Positions 22,370 through 32,244 of a DNA stretch of 64,000 nucleotides are shown piece after piece; position 1 is the stretch's first letter; each line of letters begins with the position of its first letter. The notes below the pieces were generated by a model, which searched no databases, was not told the origin of the DNA, and worked only from the letters and a program-made list of their open reading frames with translations. The stretch is from NCBI GenBank assembly GCA_002633005.1, contig NMRA01000840.1, forward strand, positions 5,410-69,409, given 5' to 3'. The translations under genes and the position numbers were made by a program. Source of the stretch: Phoronis australis (Eukaryota > Phoronida > Phoronidae).

Positions 22370-25200
22370 AGAAAAATGCACCTAATGACCCCATGGGTGT
22401 ACTAAATGACCTGAAACTTTGGATTTCGAATTGAATTACCTGTACCAATCAGACTTGTGAAATTGAAGTGTCTAGCTCAAAATCCTGGTCTGCACCTAAT
22501 GACCTTTGACCTGTTTGATGTGATTTGATGACTCCATTACTTAGAAATGTAATTTTTAAATTGCCTTATTAACTTATACCTGTGCACCGAATTTGAAAAG
22601 AATAGCTTTAAAAATGAAGGAGTAGAATTTTGAAAATTACGTGACCTCTCCTTCCGGTGCATTGTGGAATATGATTATATTATGAATCAAATTTCATGTA
22701 CTGCCTAAAATCATATAATAAATGTGACGAACATTTGGTCGGAAGAAGAATAAGAAGAATAAGAATAAAAATTAGATCGCAATTGCGTAGGCGCACTTAC
22801 ATCTCTGCACGAAGTGTATGCATGTGCATATTGAAGTATAGGGGTCTTACATTGCATAGAAGTTGCATCCTTTGTGTAAAAGAGAGAGATGTCCCTGACA
22901 ACTATGTAAGACCAACAGCAAAGTGTAAGAAAATCAACGGAAAACTGCACCTAATGACCCCAAAGTTTGTGACTGAATTTTATTTATGAATGAAAACTAT
23001 ATACGTGATTATGTAACATCTAGCTCCAAAATCACTTTTGCACTTAATGACATTTGACCCGGAAACTCGGTTTCCTTGATCCGATTTAAATTCCACGTAA
23101 ATTTCGGATGCACTTCTCTAGTACCTGCTTGTTTTCAAAATCGAGAGAGTCTATCTAAAAAGATATTGAAGGAGAGGCAATTTGACAGAATGCACTCCTT
23201 GACCCGTTTCGGGTCAATCCGGTGCATTTTGAGTCAAATCCATGTGATCAATAGAATTTGATCGGCAATTGGTTGAACCCCCATGAATTTGAACGCTCTC
23301 CCTAATGCATCATTCAGGTACATGTATAAGCTCAAAGTTCTTGAATTCAACAGGAAACTGCACCTAATGACCCCAAAGCTGCACCTAGTGACCCCAAAGT
23401 TTGTAACTTAACTTCGTTTATGAATGGTAATGATATGCATGATTATGAAAGGTCTAGCTCAAAAACCAAATTTGCAATTATTGACCTTTGATCCGGAAAC
23501 TCATTTCTCTTCATCTGATTAAAATTCCAAGTAAATTTCGGATGCAGATCTCCAGTGTCTACTTGTTAAAAAATTCGAAGACTCTATCTAAAAACCTGTA
23601 GAAGAAGCATTTTTGTACAAATGCACTCCTTGACCTGCTTCGGGTCATTCCGGGGCATTTTGGGTGAAAATATTATAATCAATAAAAATAATTTCATTAT
23701 CGTATCAACCACAATGAATATGATGGTTCTAAACGAATCGATGGAAGAGTAATAACAATCTGAAAACGAAGGAAAATAGGAATAAGAACTAGAACTCAAT
23801 TGCGTATGCGCACTTACAACTCTGCGCGTGGTGTACGTATGTGCATAGTGAAGTATAGGGGCATTACATTGCATAGAAGTTGCATCCTTTGTGTGAAAGA
23901 GAGAGATGTCACTGGTAACTATGAAAAGCAAGGAAGAAGAGTAAGAATATCAACGGAAAACTGCACCTAATGACCACACATTTGCACCTAATGACTCCAA
24001 AGTTCTTGACTGAATTTTCTTTACGAATGAAAACTATATGCGTGATTATGCAAGGTATAGCTCGAAAATCACTTTTGCACTTCATGACCTTTCACCCGGA
24101 AACTCGGTTCCCTTGATCTGATTTAAATACCACGTAAATTTCGGATGCAGATCTATAGTGCCTGCTTGTTATCAAAATTCGGAGAGTCTATCTAAAAACC
24201 CGCAGGAGGAGAAGAATTGATGGAATGTACCCCTTCACCCATTCCGAGTCAATCCGGTGGTTTTGAGTCAAATCCATTTGATCAATAAATTTTGATCGGC
24301 AATTGGTTAAACCATCTTGAATATAAATGCTCTCCCTAATGCATCATTTAAGTACAAGCTGATTGAAAATGTCTTAAATTTAACAGAAAAGTGCACCTAA
24401 TGACCCCAAATTTGCACCTAGTGAATAAAAAGTTTGTAACTGAACGTCCTTTTTGAATGGTAACCATATGCGTAATTATGAAAAGTGTATCTCAAAAATC
24501 ACTTTTGCACTTAATAACCTTTGACCCGGAAACTGGGTTCCCTTGATCCTTTTGGATATCCAAGTAAATTTCTGAAGCACTTATTTGGTACCTACTTGTT
24601 TACAAAATTGGAAGAGTCTTTCTAAGAACCCGTAGAAAAAGAAGAAGCAATTTGAAGGAATGCACTCCTATACCCGTTTCGGGTCATTCCGGTGCATTTT
24701 GAGTCAAATCCATGTGGTCAATAGAAATTGGTCGGCATTTGGTTTAATGACCATGAATATGAACGCTCTCCCTACTGCATCATTTACACTGTAAGTTCAA
24801 GCTGATTGAAGAAGTCTTAAATTTAACAGAAAAACGCACTTAATGAGCCCAAAGTTGCACTTAGTGACCCCAACGTTTGTGAATTAACTTCCGCTATGAA
24901 TGTTGATCATATGCGTGATTATTGAAAGGTCAATCTCAAAAATCACTTTTGCATTTAATGACCTTTGACCCGGAAACTCGGTTTTTATCATCCGGTTGGA
25001 ATTCCAAATCAAAATTTTCGGAAGCAGGTCTCTAGTGCCTACATGTACTTGTTAACAAGATTCGAAGAGTCTATCTAAAAACCTGTAGAAGAAGAAGCAT
25101 TTTAACGGAATGTACTCCTTGGCACGGTTGTGGTCATTCCGGTGCATTTTGGGTCAAAACTATATCATCAATAGAAATCCCTTGATTATCGTATCAAACA
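22370..25200 (+). repeat. Complex tandem array, unit ~430-600 bp
   Basis: The word 'cccggaaactcgg' or a variant recurs at about 23057, 23489, 24093, 24523 and 24968, giving periods of 432, 604, 430 and 445 bp. Each unit has 'gcacctaatgacccc', a 'TGACCTTTGACC'-like word, 'gagtctatctaaaaa' and 'cgggtcattccggtgcattt'. The long unit adds about 170 bp ('tacattgcatagaagttgca', 'gtgaaagagagagatgtc') also present at 22790-22900. Units differ by 10-20% by eye. Non-coding. Confidence 0.75.
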
Positions 25201-25285
25201 CCGTGAATATGATTGTTGTAAGTGAAATGATGTAAGAGTAATAACAATCTGAAAAGGAAGGAAGAATAAGAAGAATAACAAGAAT

Positions 25286-25450
25286 AATAAGAAGGTAAAA
25301 TACGTAGAACTGTAAAACTCTGCGCTTGCACGCGCAGAGTAATAAGAAGATAAAATACGTAGAACTGTAAAACTCTGCGCTTGCACGCGCAGAGTAATAA
25401 GAAGATAAAATACGTAGAACAGTAAAACTCTGCGCTTGGACGCGCAGAGT
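25286..25450 (+). repeat. Three 55-bp tandem units with internal hairpin
   Basis: Units 25286-25340, 25341-25395 and 25396-25450 are nearly identical. Each ends in 'actctgcgc' + 6 nt + 'gcgcagagt', a perfect 9-bp stem. A related 'aactctgcgcg' occurs in the upstream array at about 23818, suggesting local origin. Confidence 0.9.
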
Positions 25451-26390
25451 AATCAGATAATTTTCCGCCAGAAAACCAGGAAAACTAGATCTTCGCAAAA
25501 TCTTGAAAGCAATAGACTGCTACATCATCTTTAACTTACATACAGTACATGTAAGCCAATTGCGTGCACCTGGATGAATGTTAACCAGATTAAGGCGAGA
25601 TCTTTTCTGGTTACGCTAACTTTCAAATTGCTTACCACAGTTTACTCAATTTGGTGTTTCTGCTGCAAGAACTGAACTATCATAGTGTACAGGGTCTACA
25701 TAATTTACCCCAGATTAGTCGGTGGGGTCCCAAGACTTCTGATAGCTTAGGGTTCCACAAGCACTTAATCCAGCACTGACATAGCCGTGCCTCTCTATTC
25801 AATTCCACCTGGTGATTGAAACACGCTCCCACCCCAGGCTGCCGCAAGCAAAATAAAACAGCAATAAACAGGAAGTGATGATATACTTAGTTGAGTAACT
25901 AGGACCGATAGCGGATGAGGGGGGCTTAGAACCCAGATCGTGGCGGAATCGTGTCCCCGTTTTTTATTTTTTAGTCCATCGATACAAGAAGGTCCTCATC
26001 CACGGCCCCCGCAACTTTAGGGCCGCCTGTCCAAATACACGCGCTTTTCCCAATTCCCCGAGGCAACATGTNCCCCCCTTATGGTATCCCAGAACCGTCA
26101 CTGTGTGGAGAGTGTGTTCAGAGTAGCGTACGTTAATTGGTAGCCTATCTGTGTCGAATTTTACGCGGCATGTTGGGAGTGTATGTAATTCGTACATGTT
26201 TGTTGTGCTTGGTTTTACTTTTTTGATTATAATAGTTTAGGTTCCTGTAGTGAAGAATTTCTTGAAATCTTGGTCAAATCCATGGACCGAAAAGTCAGAA
26301 ATACCCGCAAATGCACGTTCAAATGCAAAAACCAGTAAGATACATGTACATACACCAACTAGCTTAGCAAGCTTAAGACTCTGGGAGGAG
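25451..26390. other. Intergenic, no gene supported
   Basis: Includes a single ambiguous base at 26072. The minus-strand frame at 25964-26197 ('CRVKFDTDRLPINVRYSEH') reads smoothly but spans the N, has no recognised domain and lacks convincing splice context. Confidence 0.4.
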
Positions 26391-27490
26391 GTAGTAGTAG
26401 TAGTAATACACTTTATTCACATTTAAGTCAAACACCAAAAAATACAGTTGATACAGATTTACGCTTATGGAGACTCCGTGAAGGACCCGAGAGGTCCGCT
26501 GACCACGGAGCCACCAGAGAATAAGACAGAAAAAATACAGCGTCAGATAAGCAGAACTATAAAAATTAGGTGATGATGTACTTTAAAACTACTTGTGTAA
26601 AGACTGGGAGAGATTATCGAAAATAGTTACATACAAAGCAGTTGGGAATAGTGCACTCAAGTTCATAATTTTCAAAACAAACATTCTTAAAATAATTTAT
26701 AACAGAGGATAACGAATGGGTAAAAAGTTTTTGGTAGACACTTTCAGGAAGGTTATTAATGATATGAGGTAGGGCATTTCGAACTGAATCTTCAACAAAT
26801 GATTTAGTACAACGGGGAGTATGTAAAAGATGTCGTTGCCTAGTGTAATGTTCATGAACAGACCCACGAGTAATTAAATTGAACGTGTTAAAAAATAAAG
26901 GTAAGTAATTATGAACATATTTGTAGAAAAATTTAATAATAGCAACAACATACAAGTCCTTTATTTTGAGTAACTGTGTAGTCTTAAATAAAGGATCTGT
27001 ATGGGCATTAAAATGACTAGAGGTAATATTGCGAATAACCTTTTTCTGTAATTTAAATATTCTGTGATGTTCACACCCCCATAGCAGAATGCCATAATTA
27101 AAATGAGGAAGGACAAGGCCATTATATATAGTTTTCAAAGTTTCAAAGGGCAAGAAATGTTTTATGTTATTAAGAACACCACAGAATCTGCTTATCTTTC
27201 TCAACAAATTGTTTATGTGTGGACTCCATAACAAGTTTTCGTTGATGGTAACACCAAGTAAATTGAAAGAACGAACTCTTTCAATTTCCAAATTATTAAA
27301 CTTTAAATAAAAATCATCAATACGTTTTGGGGATTTATGAAAAACCATGAATTTTGTTTTAGTTGCATTTAAAACCAGTCCATTTACGTTTAACCAAGAC
27401 TGAATTTTCTCCAGCTCCGCACAAAACATGCGTGACTCATTAACAGACAACGTGCTATGAATACTATTAATAATAGTAGTAGGATGAAGA
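26391..27490 (-). mobile_element. 5'-truncated non-LTR retrotransposon (LINE)
   Basis: Minus-strand relic with the C-terminal part of a reverse transcriptase open from about 27490 to the stop at 26614. Its 3' end (minus) is 'aataaagtg' followed by (TAC)n-type repeats at about 26391-26407, typical of CR1/L2/Jockey-like elements that end in short tandem repeats. The endonuclease and catalytic YxDD part are missing, so it was probably truncated at insertion. Confidence 0.8.
26614..27490 (-). pseudogene. LINE reverse transcriptase C-terminal fragment
   Basis: It contains hallmarks of the thumb region after the RT palm: 'LNATKTKFMVFHKS', 'LLGVTINENLLWSPHI', 'LVLPHFNYGILLWG' and 'QKKVIRNI', which are standard in Jockey/CR1-like elements. 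The ORF stays open, so the copy is fairly young, but it lacks the upstream catalytic motifs and cannot be active. Upstream in-frame residues from 27491 to 27615 are probably flanking DNA. Confidence 0.85.
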
Positions 27491-27499
27491 CACACACCA

Positions 27500-28510
27500 C
27501 TGGTCGGATTTTCCCGGAATGGTCGGAACAGGATGAAACTGGTCGATGGTATTGTTATAACGTATTTTGTATCGTGTATCAAATGTAGAAGCGCAAACTT
27601 GATATACATGTACATGTAGGTACTATGCGTTGGGATTTGAAACTCAAAAACGTAGCTAAGGTTCGTTTCTAAAGGGTACTGAGATCTTTTTATTTGACAT
27701 TCTTAATATTTGCTTCAATAATCCACTAAATACACGAAAACTATCCTAACGACTAAAACAGCTAAGACAGAACCTATTGAGAAACATAAAGTAAAATAAA
27801 CACATAATTCCATGCATATTATTCAAGGAAGAAGGTGGTTTGAAGAAGACATTAAGGAACGGGTCGAAGCAAATGACCGGATCTGACAGGTTCCATGCCG
27901 TTCAGATTTCCAGACATTCCGAGCTGATCCCACTAGTTCGAAGTTGTTCCAGCCGGCTCTGTCAGCTTCCGATCGCAAGGAATTTCGACCTCACTTCAAA
28001 CACGACTGGTCCCATCCAACTCCACCCCTACCTGTTGCAAGACATTTTGACTACACCATCAAATACGCCCACTTCATTTCCACTGGTTCTGGCCAGCTAC
28101 ACCCGGTTCCATCTGGTTCTGATCCGTTCCAACTAGTTCCCATACATTTTCAATTACACGTCAAACATGAGCAAGGTAGGCTACAACTGGTTCCGAGCAG
28201 TCGTGAATAGCCCCCCCCCTTCCCCCTAGGTTCCGGTCCCGACCAGGTCCATCCGGTTCTTACAGGATTGTACAAGTTCTCACTATTTTCAGTTGATTCC
28301 GACTGCAAGTCATTTCCGATACAAATACATGCCAAAGATGCCCACTACATTCCGACAGGTTCCGACCACCTCCATGCCGTTTCATTCGTGTCTGACGGGC
28401 CAGTTCATCTCATTAGACACTTTTGACTGCACAAGAGTCAAGAACGCTCACCTCCCATTCGTTTCCGACCATTCCCAACCGCTTCCGAATGCATCCGACC
28501 GTTGTTAGTG
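27500..28510. repeat. Degenerate GGTTCCGA-rich sequence on both sides of the LINE end
   Basis: Words such as 'ggttccgacc', 'gttccatc' and 'cttccgaatgcatccgacc' recur irregularly from about 27860 to 28500. The opposite-strand form 'ggtcggaa' appears at about 27500-27545. No regular period was determined. The frames here are compositional artefacts. Confidence 0.5.
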
Positions 28511-28991
28511 TATACACGTTGTACCTGGTGTTGTGTTCCTCAAAATTGAAAGCCCAGGTTCGTGTTTGACGTTTAGTCAAAAATGTCCTGCGGGACACTC
28601 CCTATATAGTTTTGGACAAATGTTTGCATCAAATACACATGAATAAAAGTCGTTAATTTGCAAAATCTAATAAGACGCCCATTTTGAGAGGGGCAGGTGG
28701 AATCACTAATACCATCACGAGACTAAAGAAGGTGGATTGGAGACGCGCGCGCAACCAGTCCAAATGGGAACATGCCGGCCCGGTACCAGAAGCGCCATGA
28801 AACAACTGCGTCGAGTATAAGACGCGGCAGAAGTTTCGTCTGGTGTTAATCAGTCACCCTTTTGTACGCGCGTTTTTGGTCAATGCAACTATAGCAGCAG
28901 GCGGTAGCCTTTTGACAAGAACGCATTCAAAGCTGTCCCTTGTGAGCAATAATAAGTCACAGGCTAGTTGGTACAATTTCATGACAGTTAC

Positions 28992-29356
28992 GATGCCCAA
29001 ACCTCGAATGCAAGTACATTCACCAGCAGATCCGCACGCTGCTAATGGCCCTGGTGAGGACAATGCAGACCCCGTGAGACTGTTAACCAAATTCGAGCAC
29101 TACAATGTCGGCAACGTGAACATAACATACCAACGTTATCTGTTCAATTCCCGAACACTGCATGTCTGAAGAGGAATCCTTTGATGTGTTTTTAACTGAG
29201 TCACTTAATAACCGTTTCAAAACCGGTCACTTCTGTGACTGTCTGCGTGAGGATTTGCTACGTGACCGCATTATGATTGGTATTAGTGATGTTCATGTCC
29301 GCAAGCAGTTACTGCAGCTCCGTGATCCCACATTAAACAAAGCCGTGGATCTGTGA
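28992..29356 (+). pseudogene. gag-like fragment of Ty3/gypsy relic
   Basis: The first frame ends 'ITYQRYLFNSRTL'; after a shift the second frame gives 'EESFDVFLTESLNNRFK' and 'LLRDRIMIGISD', then 'LNKAVDL'. This order is typical of the gag core of invertebrate gypsy elements. Frameshift and stops prevent a product. Confidence 0.7.
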
Positions 29357-29890
29357 CGATACTGCGCTCCAGTTACGCAACATTGGCCGCGGTGAAGATT
29401 CGAACACAGTGAACAAGTGACTTTGATTCCCAGAACACGCCCGGAGCGCATATTCCACTGTTTGTTTTGTGATGGTAACCACATACGTAAGAAAGATGTC
29501 TGTCCATCCTGAGGCAAGAGTAGTCTGTCGTGCCATATGCCTTACCAGTTTGCAGTTTGTTGCAAGAACTCTTCCCGAAAGCCTGTTCATGTGGTCACTG
29601 AGCACCCTGATGACTAGTTTGTTTTGCTTGTTTAGGCTTTGGTGCAGTCCGTCCATGAATCTCGTGTTGTCGCTTCCATGAATGACGGCCCTCACAAAGA
29701 CTTAACTTATGCAAGCGTGCTACTTAGTGGGAGCCCCATAACACTTCAAGTTGATCCTGGTGCGACTGTCAATAGTATACCGCGTAGGAATGTCTAGAGA
29801 CTGATCCTGCATCCCTCGACAACTAAACTCCAAATCTGTAACAACGAGCTACACCTGTGGAAGGAGCTCTGTGTCTCGCCATCAACAATC
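29333..29890 (+). repeat. Gypsy zinc-knuckle/protease block, copy 1
   Basis: Carries 'CLFCDGNHIRKKDVCP' followed by a stop, and 'LQVDPGATVN' where active proteases have D-S/T-G, so the catalytic motif is altered. It is closely similar to 30437-30960. Confidence 0.75.
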
Positions 29891-30033
29891 ACAAGACAAT
29901 GGATGAGTATGATCTCTGTTTTATGTCGTGAGTGTCGACTTTACCCCATTACTCAGCCGGTCCTCTGCGGAATAAACGAGAATAGCGACTGTGAACTATC
30001 AGCACATTGAACCTACCAGCACAATAAATTCTT

Positions 30034-30370
30034 NNNNNNNNNNNNNNNNNNNNNNNNNNNNNNNNNNNNNNNNNNNNNNNNNNNNNNNNNNNNNNNNNNN
30101 NNNNNNNNNNNNNNNNNNNNNNNNNNNNNNNNNNNNNNNNNNNNNNNNNNNNNNNNNNNNNNNNNNNNNNNNNNNNNNNNNNNNNNNNNNNNNNNNNNNN
30201 NNNNNNNNNNNNNNNNNNNNNNNNNNNNNNNNNNNNNNNNNNNNNNNNNNNNNNNNNNNNNNNNNNNNNNNNNNNNNNNNNNNNNNNNNNNNNNNNNNNN
30301 NNNNNNNNNNNNNNNNNNNNNNNNNNNNNNNNNNNNNNNNNNNNNNNNNNNNNNNNNNNNNNNNNNNNNN
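30034..30370. other. Assembly gap (337 N)
   Basis: The gap lies between the two similar gypsy blocks, where repeat-induced misjoining is likely. Confidence 0.98.
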
Positions 30371-30436
30371 GCACTGAAATCAAGTAAGATATAATAATAA
30401 AATTTATTTTGAGGTACTAGAGTCATGTTGTGTACA

Positions 30437-30960
30437 CTTTAAACAAAGCCGTGGATCTGTGACGATACTGCGCTCCAGTTACGCCACAATGGCCGCGGTG
30501 AGGATTCGGACACAGTGAACAATGACTTTGATTCCCAGAACACGCCCTGAGCGCACGATCCACTGTTTGTTTCGTGATGGTAACCACATACGTAAGAAAG
30601 ATGTCTGTCCATCCTGAGGCAAGACTTGTCTGTCGTGCCATAAGCCTAACCAGTTTGCAAGAACTCTTCCCGAAAGCCTGTTCATGTGGTCACTGAGCAC
30701 CCTGATGACGAGTTTGTTTTGCTTGTTCAGACTTTAGTGCAGTCCAACCATGAATCTCGTGTTGTCGACGGCCCATACAAAGACTTAACTTATGCAAGCG
30801 TGCTACTTAGTGGGAGCCCCATAACACTTCAAGTTGATCCTGGTGCGACTGTCAATTGTATACTGCGTAGGAATGTCTAGAGACTCATCCTGCATCCCTC
30901 GACAACTAAACTCCAAATGTGTAACAACAAGCTACACCAGTGGAAGGAGCTGTGTGTCTC
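30437..30960 (+). repeat. Gypsy zinc-knuckle/protease block, copy 2
   Basis: Repeats copy 1 from 'aaacaaagccgtggatctgt' to the 'tcgccatcaaca' region, with scattered substitutions and small deletions (for example 'gtttgcagtttgttgcaag' shortened to 'gtttgcaag'). It contains the same altered 'VDPGATVN' motif. Confidence 0.75.
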
Positions 30961-31110
30961 GCCATCAACAAGACCCAGTGCATCTCACTACTGATCGGAC
31001 TGTTAAAACCAGTAAAATGTGTGTGATTTGTGGGAAAGCAACTTGGTGACAGAGGCTAAGAAGTGCAAACCCCTGCAGACGCAAAAGAGTGCATCTTCGC
31101 AAGTCCTATA

Positions 31111-31815
31111 TGAACCTCCATCCACTGTATAGTGGGGGGGGGGTGCCCTCTCTGCTGCTAAAACCCGCGTTGCTGTAACGTCTAGTGACTATAACAGATG
31201 TTTCGACGGACCACTTCGTGTTCGAGAAACTCCACCCTACTTAAAGGAGTATGTCGTGGGTTCTTGTACTTAATCTGTGGACTATTATTTCTTGGCTATA
31301 GTCTTTTGGTACGTGTGTCTATCTAGTTTCAATTCTGCTTTTCTTTTGTTTTTTTATTTATTTTTAATTTTTGGGAGGTTGTTTCAAAAATGTTTAGTTT
31401 TATCGCCAGTCAACAGACGACTTTGCTAGTAACGAGTTAGCCACGTCGTCCTTCCGAAATAAAAGTGTCATGTCGGCAAGTAGTTTAACGTTTTATTCGC
31501 ACTAATACTAGTCAGTCTTGAAACAACTTATGCCCAAGATATTAACGCTCAAGCATGAACGAAATCAGGTGCAAAGCATCAACAATGGGAAACGCACGTG
31601 CTGTATGGGACTTCAACGTGGTGAAAGTGACGTGCTTAGTATAATTTGGAACACCTCGGATATTTTCGCAGCCTCAAATCTGGCCCTTCTGAGTTGAACG
31701 ACATCTGAGCATGTCCGTACTTAAATCATTGGCACATGACATGCCCGGAGAACTTTGACCTCCGAACTGAGGTAACGGAAATACCCGAGGTGTCCCGTAC
31801 AGCTTAGTACATCTA
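31111..31815. other. Gypsy relic 3' flank and ENPP 3' UTR
   Basis: Contains a G-run at 31133, a possible LTR remnant at 31170-31490 with AATAAA on the plus strand (31458), and the ENPP 3' UTR. No further gene. Confidence 0.4.
31492..31497 (-). terminator. Candidate polyadenylation signal of ENPP gene
   Basis: AATAAA on the minus strand, about 320 nt downstream of the ENPP stop codon. It is the first good signal seen after the stop. Confidence 0.45.
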
Positions 31816-32244
31816 CTACTGTTCGTTCAGTCTAACGTGATCAAAATCTGAGTTGTTGCTGAAGCCGCGTTGGCAACAACAGAAACATAGCACTACTGTC
31901 ACAACTGAAACAATAAACATGGTTGCCAACACGAGAAGTCCAATCATAAACCCCAAATCTTCACCGGTCCCTGTCGTAGCTCTTGGTTCGTAGACGCATC
32001 TGGAGTAGTTCCCTGAGCTGACCAGCAACTCGCTCATGGCTGCTAGGCTCCCATTGTTTGGAGCAGCTCTAACACCCAGGATGTGACATAGCATGGGGTA
32101 AATATTGACTGTACTGACCGAGCCGGCAAAGTGTGAGCACTTGAAGTATGGACCTCGAGCCATGAATATCGTTCTCATATTGGGTAACCGGTTGTCGTAG
32201 CCGTGCGTTCCTATATCCGGCAGGTTGTATTTGCTGCTGTTATT
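31816..32244 (-). CDS. ENPP exon 5: last metal ligand, TM, tail
   Basis: The acceptor cattgtag|aataac opens phase 0. Encodes 'GTHGYDN' (zinc-ligand His), 'MRTIFMARGPYFK', 'VNIYPMLCHILGV', a juxtamembrane stretch, a hydrophobic segment of about 25 residues ending in Cys residues (possible palmitoylation) and a 21-residue tail ending LNEQ. Confidence 0.93.
   Translation of the reverse strand, partial: NNSSKYNLPDIGTHGYDNRLPNMRTIFMARGPYFKCSHFAGSVSTVNIYPMLCHILGVRAAPNNGSLAAMSELLVSSGNYSRCVYEPRATTGTGEDLGFMIGLLVLATMFIVSVVTVVLCFCCCQRGFSNNSDFDHVRLNEQ

Larger units (their letters stand above)
28990..31110 (+). mobile_element. Decayed Ty3/gypsy-type retrotransposon, partly duplicated
   Basis: The order is gag (about 28992-29356, with a frameshift near 29160), zinc-knuckle region (about 29455-29560) and an aspartic-protease-like stretch (about 29700-29800). 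A 337-N gap follows, then a second zinc-knuckle/protease block (30437-30960). The two blocks are very similar. No reverse transcriptase or integrase was found and no LTR pair could be matched. A long-dead copy, annotated only as a relic. Confidence 0.7.

Noticed and set aside
22370-25450. CRISPR-like array.
   Set aside because: Units are hundreds of bases long with no short repeats separated by unique spacers, and the genome is eukaryotic.
25964-26197. Minus-strand frame 'CRVKFDTDRLPINVRYSEH' as a gene exon.
   Set aside because: It contains an ambiguous base, has no recognised domain, and neither end offers a convincing splice or start context.
28990-31110. Intact retrotransposon.
   Set aside because: Frameshift in gag, stops in the zinc-knuckle region, altered protease motif, no reverse transcriptase or integrase and no matched LTRs.
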